A stretch of DNA of 5,192 bases from Planctomycetaceae bacterium. Its GTDB lineage: Bacteria > Planctomycetota > Planctomycetia > Pirellulales > UBA1268. The stretch spans positions 1 to 5,192 of the forward strand of contig SIAG01000301.1 of NCBI GenBank assembly GCA_009691925.1, given 5' to 3'. Each line of letters opens with the position of its first letter. The stretch's first letter is position 1. This document shows positions 1 to 5,192 of this stretch, piece by piece. The notes beneath the pieces are model-generated. The model made no database searches. It was not told where the DNA came from and saw nothing but the letters and a program-made list of their open reading frames with translations. The translations under genes were made by a program, and so were the position numbers.

Positions 1-316
1 GACCGGCCGTGATTACCTCGAGCAGCCGGCTCTCCTCCGGCTTGGAGGGAACGATTCCCGCCATCCCGGAATCGCCCGGGGCGAACATCCGGGCCACCTC
101 GGTCATCACCAACGCCCCGTGGGCCTTGGCCGGCTGGTGACAGCCCTGGCACGTGGCCTGGAAGAGGGGGCGGATCTGTTTGTGGTAGCTGACGGGCCCG
201 TCGACGGGGGCCTCGGCGGCGGTAGCCCCAGCGCCCTGGAGGAGGACAAGGAGCCCGGGCAGACATGCCCAAAGGAGGCAACGAAAAGGGTGGACCGGAC
301 GGCTCGACATGCTCAT
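1..316 (-). CDS. secreted planctomycete-type cytochrome c domain protein, N-terminal part
   Basis: This is the first 105 codons of a gene that continues beyond the left edge. Residues 1-12 are a basic leader, about 13-30 a hydrophobic segment (LLWACLPGLLVLLQGAGA), and a signal-peptidase site is plausible near ATAAEA (31-36), so the product should be exported. A c-type haem-binding motif CQGCH lies at residues 56-60 (C56 and C59 for covalent haem attachment, H60 as axial ligand), preceded by YHKQIRPLFQATC. This arrangement is typical of the planctomycete cytochrome c (PSCyt1-like) domain, which normally sits at the N-terminus of large secreted proteins with WD40, DUF1549/DUF1553 or similar domains; which of these follows cannot be seen. 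The text after the motif (GDSGMAGIVPSKPEESRLLEVI, in part) also fits that domain. ATG at 316 is chosen over the in-frame ATG at 310 because a GGGAG ribosome site lies 5 nt before it. The larger membrane-protein gene is 89 nt upstream on the same strand. The domain call is firm; electron-transfer function and partners are inferred. Confidence 0.85.
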   Translation of the reverse strand, partial: MSMSSRPVHPFRCLLWACLPGLLVLLQGAGATAAEAPVDGPVSYHKQIRPLFQATCQGCHQPAKAHGALVMTEVARMFAPGDSGMAGIVPSKPEESRLLEVITAG

Positions 317-321
317 GATGA

Positions 322-326
322 CTCCC
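322..326 (-). promoter_or_regulatory. ribosome binding site of the cytochrome-domain gene
   Basis: The minus strand reads GGGAG here, then 5 nt, then the ATG at 316. The spacing suits this ATG better than the second in-frame ATG at 310, and it fixes the start. Confidence 0.6.
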
Positions 327-405
327 TAAGCGGGGAAGGGGGAACGCAGCACGACACACCGCCTCTTCCCCCATCGTGTCCCATCATACTTCACCACCGG
401 CCGGT

Positions 406-1644
406 TCACCCAGCCTCCCCCGGAAGTTCCTCGACGACGACTTCGTCGAGCTCGGTGCCGTCGACATCCCTCCGGAGGAGGAGGTAGGAGGCGGTGGCAA
501 TGGCCCAAAAATAGCCCCATCCGAATGATCCGACGATCGCCCCGACGACCCGCGACCAGAACCCGAGGGCCGTGATCCCAAACGAACCGCCCCCCCCGTG
601 CCCGGCCGTTTCGAGCCCGGCCAGGACCTCGGCAGTGCGGGTATGCCCCATCCCCAGGCTCGCGGCCCAGAGGGCGAGATTGGCCGTGGCGGTGGCAAAC
701 AGCTCGGCGGCCGCCAGCGTCGGCAGGGCCACCACGACGGCCACAAACAGGTAGAAGGCGTAGTGGAGCGGGCGCTGGTAAAGGTAGGAAAAGGCGGTCG
801 AGATCGCCTGGAAACTATCGCCGCGCTCCACCCCCACACCCCCCACCATAAGGGGCCACCCGGCGGCCGCCCCGATGGCGAGGATCGCCAGCACGATCCC
901 GCCGACGAGGACCAGCGGCCAGACGACGCCGGCGATCGCCAGGCCGATGTCGGTGCGCATCAGCAACCCGAGGAGGGCCCCGGGAAGGCTCAAGGCGACG
1001 ATTCCGAGGAGCACAAACGCCACTGAATTGAAGGCCGAGAGCCATTTCTGACTCCCGTACCAGAGCGACTGAGTGAATCCGGGCACCTCCTCGCCGGCAA
1101 GTTTGAGGGCGACATGGCGGGCAATGGCGGTGCCAAAGATCGACCAAACTGCGACAAACCAGCCGATCCGGGCCAGGGCACCGATCATCCGGGAGAGCGT
1201 CGCCGCCGGATTGAAGGGAACCGACACGAGCCCCACAAGCTCGGCCGCCGGCCGCGGCAGGGGCCGGTTGAAGGCGACCATCTGCGGGAGGCCCGTCATG
1301 GGGAGAGCGCTCCCCAACGGCGTCAGGAGCGCGTTCCCGCGAGGGGCATCGCTTCCCCCCTTCTGCGCAGCCAGGTCGGCGGCCTCCACCCCCTCGACAG
1401 CGGCCGGGATGCCGAGCCGGTCGGCGAGCGACCAGCCTCCCCACACGGCCAGCGCCCCGAGGGCAGCGAGAAGGATGACCGTCGACGAAAAGGCCGCCCC
1501 GGCCGCCCGGAAGAGGAGCCACCAAGGGAGGGCATCGCTCCATTGGATTTCGTGGATGATCCCGTCCCCCTGGATCGGATCGCGACCGGCGGCGGGGATA
1601 TTTGACGTGTCCGTGGCAGTGGACGTGGCCGGGATTCCCGACAT
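406..1644 (-). CDS. multi-pass membrane protein of unknown function, 412 aa
   Basis: I cannot name this family with certainty. The protein begins with a polar tail of about 38 residues (start MSGIPATSTATDTSN). Strongly hydrophobic segments follow at roughly 52-72, 156-176, 203-228, 234-262, 294-314 and 364-389, predicting about six membrane passes in the inner membrane. Between the first and second lies an extramembrane stretch of about 80 residues (75-155). Notable polar motifs are QWSDALPWW (34-42), GDSFQAISTAFSYLYQRP (275-292) and, after the last helix, LLLRRDVDGTELDEVVVEE (388-406). Similar motifs occur, as far as I recall, in hypothetical planctomycete membrane proteins. No catalytic signature is visible. 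The open frame extends upstream to 1860, but that extension is rich in low-complexity high-GC text; ATG 1644 gives the more natural N-terminus, although its ribosome site (CAGGG, 11 nt away) is weak. The cytochrome-domain gene follows 89 nt downstream on the same strand, so the two may be co-transcribed. A transport or scaffold role would be a guess. Confidence 0.8.
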   Translation of the reverse strand: MSGIPATSTATDTSNIPAAGRDPIQGDGIIHEIQWSDALPWWLLFRAAGAAFSSTVILLAALGALAVWGGWSLADRLGIPAAVEGVEAADLAAQKGGSDAPRGNALLTPLGSALPMTGLPQMVAFNRPLPRPAAELVGLVSVPFNPAATLSRMIGALARIGWFVAVWSIFGTAIARHVALKLAGEEVPGFTQSLWYGSQKWLSAFNSVAFVLLGIVALSLPGALLGLLMRTDIGLAIAGVVWPLVLVGGIVLAILAIGAAAGWPLMVGGVGVERGDSFQAISTAFSYLYQRPLHYAFYLFVAVVVALPTLAAAELFATATANLALWAASLGMGHTRTAEVLAGLETAGHGGGGSFGITALGFWSRVVGAIVGSFGWGYFWAIATASYLLLRRDVDGTELDEVVVEELPGEAG

Positions 1645-1925
1645 GTGACAGGGTGCCCTGATGGGAGGAATTGAGTGGGGAAAACGTGTTTGCGGACGAG
1701 ATTGCTGGAGGCCGATCCGGCCGTGACCGGGAGTCCGAGGGGAGCCCCCATTGCGGCCGGAGTATACGTCTGGGAGGTTTTTTTGGGCGGCGCCGATCCC
1801 CCGCGGGATTGACGCCCCCCGCAAGGGCCCCCGCGGCAGGCGACGGCTGGCCCACGCCACTTCCGCGCGTGCCTACCAGGGTCCGCAGCGGCCGATCCGA
1901 CCCTTTCTCCCCAGGAAAGCTTCCG
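1645..1925. other. divergent intergenic region between membrane protein and methyltransferase genes
   Basis: These 281 bp separate two genes transcribed away from each other, so promoters for both are expected here. The only visible promoter-like signal is TATACT on the minus strand at 1761-1766, upstream of the 1644 start, preceded by an A-tract (T-run on the plus strand, from about 1778). No good -35 hexamer stands at 16-18 bp, so this is a weak candidate. A small inverted repeat, CAGGG/CCCTG (1649-1660), overlaps the weak ribosome site of the membrane protein gene and might affect its translation. Open frames across this region on both strands look like extensions of the flanking genes without coding character. 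Confidence 0.4.
1913..1919 (+). promoter_or_regulatory. ribosome binding site of the methyltransferase gene
   Basis: AGGAAAG is followed after 6 nt by the ATG at 1926. It decides the start: the same frame is open back to 1671, but no comparable site supports the upstream starts, and the 85 extra residues do not resemble a methyltransferase N-terminus. Confidence 0.65.
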
Positions 1926-2744
1926 ATGGACGATTCGGCTCCCCTCCCGCGTTACCTCCATGGCTATTCCCTCGAGGAGCAGGCCCGGCTCGTCGAGCAG
2001 GCCGAATATTGGCGGGAGCGGCTGATCCTCCCCGATCTCCCCTATGCCGCCGGCGAGCGTCTCCTTGACGTCGGCTGCGGGGCAGGGGCGGTGCTCGGCG
2101 TGGTCGCCAGCGCCTTCCCGGGGCTCCACCTGGCGGGGATCGATCGGGAGCCGAAGCAGATCGAGGCGGCCACGGCGCACCTGGCAACGCTCGGCGTCCC
2201 TTCAGCCGATCTCCGCGTCGGCGATGCCCATCGGCTCCCTTGGCCCGACCGGCATTTTGACCATGCCTACCTGATGTGGTTTGTGGAGCACGTCCAGGGG
2301 ATCGAGCCGATCCTCCGGGAGATCCGCCGCGTGCTGAAGCCCGGCGGCACGATCACGATCAACGAAACCGAATACGAGTCGTATCACGTCTGGCCGGAAA
2401 ACGCCGACTGGGAGTATCTCGAGGAGGCGATGTTTCGCCACTTCCAGGCCCACGGCGAGGCCCATGCCGGCCGCCGCCTCGGGCCGCTCTTGGTCGAGGC
2501 CGGATTTTCAGCCGTCACAAACCGGCTCGTCGGCGCCCACTTCTTCGTCGGCTCCGGCGACGATTCCCTCGCCCGACACACGCACTACACCGCCGACTAC
2601 ATCGAGCCGGCGATCCCGGAGTTTGTCGCCATGGGCTCCGACGAAGCCCGCCTCCGCCGCGGCCTTATCCATCTCCTGGCCATCCACAACGATCCCCACG
2701 GCGCTTTCACGCAGCTGGTCTACCGGGCCCGGGGCAGGGCCTGA
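1926..2744 (+). CDS. class I SAM-dependent methyltransferase, 272 aa
   Basis: The protein should transfer a methyl group from S-adenosylmethionine in the cytoplasm; the acceptor is not evident. It has the Rossmann-fold landmarks in order: motif I LLDVGCGAG at 46-54 (glycine-rich SAM loop), the acidic residue ending strand 2 in GIDREP (D73, expected to bind the ribose hydroxyls), a motif II/III region GDAHRLPWPDRHFD at 99-112, and VLKPGG at 136-141 after a helix. This order matches the Methyltransf_11/25 (UbiE-like) group. Residues 1-40 form a helical N-terminal cap. The part after about 145, rich in Trp, Tyr, His and Glu (ETEYESYHVWPENADWEY), probably shapes the acceptor pocket. Length is normal for a stand-alone small-molecule enzyme. 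No biosynthetic neighbours are present: it is divergent from a membrane protein and convergent with a secreted protein, so context gives no substrate. Small-molecule, quinone or lipid acceptors are all possible. Confidence 0.88.
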   Translation: MDDSAPLPRYLHGYSLEEQARLVEQAEYWRERLILPDLPYAAGERLLDVGCGAGAVLGVVASAFPGLHLAGIDREPKQIEAATAHLATLGVPSADLRVGDAHRLPWPDRHFDHAYLMWFVEHVQGIEPILREIRRVLKPGGTITINETEYESYHVWPENADWEYLEEAMFRHFQAHGEAHAGRRLGPLLVEAGFSAVTNRLVGAHFFVGSGDDSLARHTHYTADYIEPAIPEFVAMGSDEARLRRGLIHLLAIHNDPHGAFTQLVYRARGRA

Positions 2745-2771
2745 CCGCCGCTCGCGGGAATCCCCACCGGA

Positions 2772-2810
2772 AAACAGTCCGGGCCGGGCACCTTGCGATG
2801 CCCGGCCCGG
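2772..2810 (-). terminator. hairpin terminator, copy 1 of a 39-nt exact repeat
   Basis: A perfect 12-bp stem (2779-2790 with 2799-2810, arms of CCGGGCCGGGCA type) encloses the 8-nt loop 2791-2798. Read on the minus strand it is followed by ACTGTTTT, as in a rho-independent terminator, and it starts 31 nt after the stop of the secreted-protein gene at 2842-3513. It lies between convergent genes and could also stop transcripts of the methyltransferase gene (stop at 2744), but on the plus strand no T-run follows. The whole 39 nt recur identically at 3981-4019. Confidence 0.8.
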
Positions 2811-2841
2811 TTGGGAATCAGCGTTCGCCACGCCCACCTGA

Positions 2842-3513
2842 TCAGGCCACCAGCACGGCCCGGCGACGCCGCTGATCGATCATCGCCAGCATCCCGGCGA
2901 CGAGCGAGAGGGCACTGCCGCCCGTGGCGGGATCGATCTCGGGGACGGCTGCGGTCAGCACCACGTCGTTCAGCATCATGTAGTCGGTGTTGCTGTTGGT
3001 GCTGCCGGTGAAGGCCGGCACGATCCACTTGATTTCATGGTTGCCCGCCGCCACCCATCCCGGGCCGGACAATGTCCTGACGCTGCTGTTGTTCGCCTGA
3101 TTTTTGGTGAACGTTCCGAGCGAGCTATTGTCGAAGACGACGCTCACGTCATACGAAGGATAAGTCGGGTAGCCGGGAGTTCCATTACCCGAATAAAAGA
3201 AGGACAGGCTGTCGATATACAGGGCCTCGGGTGTCGTGAACGCAATGCTCTGATACGTCGTAGCGCTGAAAAACCTCACCACTCCGGCGTTGCCATAAGG
3301 GCTGCCGAAATTCTCGACCCCGTAATTGGGAGTGGTCCAGGTTGCGCTCACCCCCGCGGCGACGCTGCTCGCCGGCCCGGTCAGCGCCCCGACGCTCATA
3401 TTGTCGAAGCTGAAGCGGAAGACATCCGTGATAGTGCCGGCCTGAGCGGAGGAACAAATAACCGCGGCGAGGGCCACCGCGACCGCGGCGACGAAGGAAT
3501 TCTTGAACCGCAT
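2842..3513 (-). CDS. secreted protein with VPEIDP C-terminal sorting signal, 223 aa
   Basis: Residues 1-25 are a clear signal peptide: basic MRFKN, a hydrophobic Ala/Val core and a likely cut after SSAQA. The body (26-189) is rich in Ser, Thr, Gly, Asn and aromatic residues, with alternating beta-type text, for example SIAFTTPEALYIDSLSFFY and YDVSVVFDNSSLGTF. It resembles the beta-sandwich bodies common in PEP-CTERM proteins, but I cannot assign a named domain. The tail is tripartite: VPEIDP at 190-195, a short hydrophobic segment about 199-212, then RRRR at 215-218. This is the plan of exosortase substrates, cut near the motif and attached to or released at the cell surface. No exosortase gene is in the window. 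The frame is open upstream to 3615, but ATG 3513 places the signal peptide at the N-terminus. The ribosome site is weak (AAAAAAGG, with 8 nt before the ATG). GC content is visibly lower in the middle of the gene than in its neighbours. A strong terminator follows. Cargo function is unknown. Confidence 0.85.
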   Translation of the reverse strand: MRFKNSFVAAVAVALAAVICSSAQAGTITDVFRFSFDNMSVGALTGPASSVAAGVSATWTTPNYGVENFGSPYGNAGVVRFFSATTYQSIAFTTPEALYIDSLSFFYSGNGTPGYPTYPSYDVSVVFDNSSLGTFTKNQANNSSVRTLSGPGWVAAGNHEIKWIVPAFTGSTNSNTDYMMLNDVVLTAAVPEIDPATGGSALSLVAGMLAMIDQRRRRAVLVA

Positions 3514-3980
3514 AATGACAACCTTTTTTATAGGGAGGGTGGGACACGGAGGGAGTGAACGGGGATTTCCAAACGCAGAGAAGTGGGATGGGGTGCTGCT
3601 CTCAGTGGAAAGCAAGCGGCGTGCCGGACGAGAAAAAGATTCGCGACAGCAATCGAAACGATTGATTCAGCGTCGAACCTTCAGACGCTCCATGCCACCC
3701 CGAGGCCTGGCCTTCCGCCCCAGTCGCACAGTTTGCGCATCGAACCCGCAACTTCTGCGAATCTCTCGCAACTCTTTGGAGCGGCTCCGGTAGCGCCGGC
3801 CGCCGTCGATGCCTTCTGCTGGCAGCGAAGATGGTATGAGGTGATTCGCCGCGGGAGTTGCCTTGGCTGAGGCGGCGGCACCGTCAGTCGGCACGGTGCC
3901 GTTATCGAACCCCGGACGCACCTGATCGAATCTCGCCAGCGGCATGGGCCTCGAAGGGCGCGAGAGACTCTCTGCCCAAG
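3514..3980. other. gene-free region upstream of the small VPEIDP gene
   Basis: About 470 bp with no convincing gene. Open frames on both strands are short, overlap one another and lack ribosome sites or domain features. One minus-strand frame, 3667-3945, ends in a basic stretch (SKELREIRRSC, then more Arg and Lys) but resembles no family I can name. The region should hold the promoter and leader of the gene starting at 3513; no clear -35/-10 pair is visible, although TATAAA occurs on the minus strand close to the start. Two small inverted repeats are present: AATCG-AAA-CGATT at 3651-3663 and a 9-bp stem at 3876-3884/3893-3901. Confidence 0.5.
3876..3901. repeat. 9-bp inverted repeat in the intergenic region
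   Basis: CGGCACCGT (3876-3884) pairs with ACGGTGCCG (3893-3901) around an 8-nt loop. The right arm is also part of a 13-nt near-palindrome (3889-3901), so two alternative hairpins can form. No T-run follows on either strand, which argues against a standard terminator. An operator or RNA structure is possible, but nothing else supports it. Confidence 0.3.
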
Positions 3981-4019
3981 AAACAGTCCGGGCCGGGCAC
4001 CTTGCGATGCCCGGCCCGG
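3981..4019 (-). terminator. hairpin terminator, copy 2 of the 39-nt exact repeat
   Basis: It has the same 12-bp stem (3988-3999 with 4008-4019) and 8-nt loop (4000-4007) as at 2772-2810, and the minus strand continues ACTGTTTCTT. It begins 69 nt beyond the stop of the beta-repeat gene that ends at 4089 and is the evident terminator for that gene. Identity with copy 1 covers stem, loop and U-tract lead, and ends abruptly on both sides. Confidence 0.78.
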
Positions 4020-4064
4020 ATAAGAAGTCAACTTCGACTCGCGGCTCGATCGGGTGGAGGCCCG

Positions 4065-4098
4065 GTCACACCGCGACGATTCCCACCGTCACACCGCG
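4065..4098. repeat. 11-bp direct repeat spanning the stop codon
   Basis: GTCACACCGCG occurs at 4065-4075 and again at 4088-4098, offset by 23 bp. The right copy encodes the last residues and stop (Ala-Val-stop) of the beta-repeat gene; the left copy lies just after the stop. It may be a small tandem duplication of the gene end, or chance. Confidence 0.45.
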
Positions 4099-5192
4099 GT
4101 CCGCCGGCTGAACGCCCGGCGGGCGCGCCGCTCGAGCATGGCAAGCGACCCCATCGCCATCGCCAAGGCACTGCCGAAGGAGGTCGGATCGATCTCGGGA
4201 ACGGCCGACGTGCTGTAACCCAGCACGATGTCGTTGCCGAAACGCGACAGCGAGAACGACGACCCGGCGAGAACCGTGCCGAAGAGGCGCCCGTTGCTGT
4301 CGAGCCAGTTGCTCGGGTCGATGGCGAGATTGTCGAAGCCCGACAGCGTTCCGCCCACGCCGTACACCGTCCACTGCTCGTTCTGGGACCAGAAGGCATC
4401 GCTCCAAGCCACCGTGCTCCCGGCGCTGTCGAAGGCCAGCATCAAGAGCGTGGTGTCGCGGAAGCCGAGATCGCCAGAGACCTGCACATGGCCGTACGAC
4501 GCGGGGCTGGTGCTGTCGCTGGCCACGAGATTCCAGAAGGCGGTCGGAGCCCCCAGGCCGCCGTTCTTGTACTCAAGCGCGCCGCCGATGGTCTGGAGAC
4601 CGGCCGGATCGCCAAGGATGTGGCCCCCAGCGATGAAGGTGTCGCCCACAATCGTGCCAGCTCCCCCGAGCATTCCCCCAAAATCCACCGTGACAGGCCC
4701 GGTCAGGGAATTGACCGTCCCGTTGACTGTCATACTGCCCGCCGCCCCGATGTTGATCTGATTCATCGTCATGGTGCCGCCGCTGATCGAGGCCGTGCCG
4801 CTGCTGCCATTCATGCCGACGTCGAGAATGTTCGCGGTCAACGTGCCTCCGGTCTGTTCGATCGTGCCGGTGCCGCCCTGGAATCCGACGAGAACGTTGT
4901 TTCCGGTAAACGCCCCACCGGCAGTCACCTTCAGCGTGCCGGAGGCTCCGGTCGTCTCGCCAAGGATCAACGTGTCGTTGATGCTGAACGTGCCACCATT
5001 CCCGATCTCGAGCGTGCCCGTATCGCCGTTGTTCTGCCCGACGTGGAAGAACTGGTCCGTGTAGGTAAGCGACCCCCCGTTCCCCAGCTTGAGCGTCCCT
5101 TCATGAACCGCAGAATGCGTGTAGTAAATCTCGCCGATAGCATTTGTTCCGGTAAGCGTCAGCGTTCCGGCACCGACCTTTTGGATGTTCCC
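4089..5192 (-). CDS. large secreted beta-repeat (PATR-like) protein with VPEIDP tail, C-terminal part
   Basis: The frame is open to the right edge, so the start and signal peptide lie outside; 367 residues are visible (numbered from the edge). Residues 5-18 (KVGAGTLTLTGTNA) match the autotransporter-associated beta-strand repeat pattern (PATR, TIGR02601/PF12951). Residues 48-149 carry repeats of 23-26 residues, each with hVG, then GTL/GTI, then GGT; the (V/L/I)G positions are 52, 78, 103, 126 and 149. This predicts a right-handed beta-helix or solenoid. Residues 160-330 are a capping region (GGAGTIVGD at 172-180, then text typical of the ends of such proteins). The tail is VPEIDP at 331-336, a hydrophobic segment about 339-353, then ERRARR and further Arg. 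There is no autotransporter barrel, so the protein is predicted to be sorted by an exosortase-like enzyme rather than to export itself. TTG at 4970 is not a credible start because the repeats continue upstream in frame. Probable role: envelope or extracellular-matrix surface protein; the ligand is unknown. Confidence 0.85.
   Translation of the reverse strand, partial: GNIQKVGAGTLTLTGTNAIGEIYYTHSAVHEGTLKLGNGGSLTYTDQFFHVGQNNGDTGTLEIGNGGTFSINDTLILGETTGASGTLKVTAGGAFTGNNVLVGFQGGTGTIEQTGGTLTANILDVGMNGSSGTASISGGTMTMNQINIGAAGSMTVNGTVNSLTGPVTVDFGGMLGGAGTIVGDTFIAGGHILGDPAGLQTIGGALEYKNGGLGAPTAFWNLVASDSTSPASYGHVQVSGDLGFRDTTLLMLAFDSAGSTVAWSDAFWSQNEQWTVYGVGGTLSGFDNLAIDPSNWLDSNGRLFGTVLAGSSFSLSRFGNDIVLGYSTSAVPEIDPTSFGSALAMAMGSLAMLERRARRAFSRRTAV
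4746..5048 (-). repeat. protein-level tandem repeats of about 25 residues
   Basis: Four full turns and a partial fifth of a diverged unit lie within the beta-repeat gene: hVG, 4-6 small or polar residues, SGTL-like, GGTh, and a polar/hydrophobic strand leading to the next VG. Intervals between successive VG-type positions are 26, 25, 23 and 23 residues. The copies differ clearly at DNA level, so this is an old repeat set rather than a recent expansion. Confidence 0.7.

Noticed and set aside
338..372. GGGGGAA/TTCCCCC inverted repeat between the membrane protein and cytochrome genes
   Set aside because: The 7-bp stem has a loop of 21 nt and no following T-run, which is too weak to call a terminator.
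119..487. Plus-strand open frame opposite the cytochrome and membrane protein genes
   Set aside because: It is antisense to two better-supported genes, has low-complexity high-GC text and no ribosome site. It is a shadow of codon bias.
1073..1648. Long plus-strand frames opposite the membrane protein gene
   Set aside because: They are antisense, compositionally biased and lack recognisable motifs. Such frames are common at this GC content.
815..1855. 346-codon minus-strand frame overlapping the membrane protein gene
   Set aside because: It is Arg/Pro/Gly-rich text with no domain. The overlapping frame shows regular hydrophobic helices and sensible termini.
1671..1925. 85-residue N-terminal extension of the methyltransferase
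   Set aside because: It is Arg/Gly/Pro-rich with no homology to methyltransferase N-termini, and the AGGAAAG site directly before ATG 1926 supports the shorter protein.
1323..2180. 285-codon minus-strand frame crossing the divergent intergenic region
   Set aside because: It overlaps two convincing genes and shows no domain or plausible start.
2276..2875. 199-codon plus-strand frame over the methyltransferase 3' end and terminator
   Set aside because: It runs through the SAM-methyltransferase gene in another frame and through the hairpin, with Arg/Pro-rich text.
3037..3558. 173-codon plus-strand frame opposite the small VPEIDP gene
   Set aside because: The minus-strand frame has a signal peptide and sorting tail. 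This one has no motif.
3740..3765. tRNA-like T-arm (GGTTCGATG flanked by TTGCG/CGCAA on the minus strand)
   Set aside because: The stem does not pair in T-arm register, and no acceptor, D or anticodon arms can be found around it.
2772..4019. CRISPR or terminal inverted repeats of a mobile element
   Set aside because: There are only two copies 1.2 kb apart, in direct orientation, with no transposase between them and no spacer pattern. The terminator reading explains position and strand better.

Overview
The window looks like chromosomal DNA of a high-GC planctomycete, probably of the Pirellulales type. Three things point there. The left edge holds the start of a secreted protein with a planctomycete-type cytochrome c motif (CQGCH). 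Two genes on the right end in a VPEIDP + hydrophobic segment + Arg-rich tail, a PEP-CTERM-like sorting signal that I associate with planctomycetes. Genes are widely spaced and mostly not in tight operons. This assignment comes from recalled family features, not from a search.

Layout, left to right. Positions 1-316 (minus strand) are the N-terminal part of a secreted c-type cytochrome-domain protein that runs off the left edge. Positions 406-1644 (minus) encode a 412-residue multi-pass inner-membrane protein of unknown function, 89 nt upstream of the cytochrome gene and possibly co-transcribed with it. Positions 1645-1925 are a divergent intergenic region. Positions 1926-2744 (plus) encode a 272-residue class I SAM-dependent methyltransferase. 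It converges on a 223-residue secreted protein with a VPEIDP tail at 2842-3513 (minus). A gene-free stretch of about 470 bp follows. Positions 4089-5192 (minus) hold the C-terminal 367 residues of a large secreted beta-repeat protein. It has an autotransporter-associated (PATR-like) motif, four to five turns of a roughly 25-residue VG...GTL...GGT repeat, and another VPEIDP tail; it runs off the right edge.

The most notable structure is a 39-nt sequence present twice with no mismatches, at 2772-2810 and 3981-4019. Each copy lies just downstream of a VPEIDP gene. Each folds as a 12-bp GC-rich hairpin with an 8-nt loop followed, on the minus strand, by a short U-rich tract, so both are very probably transcription terminators. 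The DNA coding for the two sorting tails is also partly conserved, while the protein bodies are unrelated. The shared 3' modules suggest cassette-like spread or homogenisation of gene ends, or a terminator repeat family used genome-wide.

The genes do not form an obvious single pathway. The two right-hand genes share a sorting route to the cell envelope, whose sorting enzyme is not in the window. The left pair are envelope proteins. The methyltransferase stands alone. I found no tRNA, rRNA, CRISPR array, insertion sequence or defence system.
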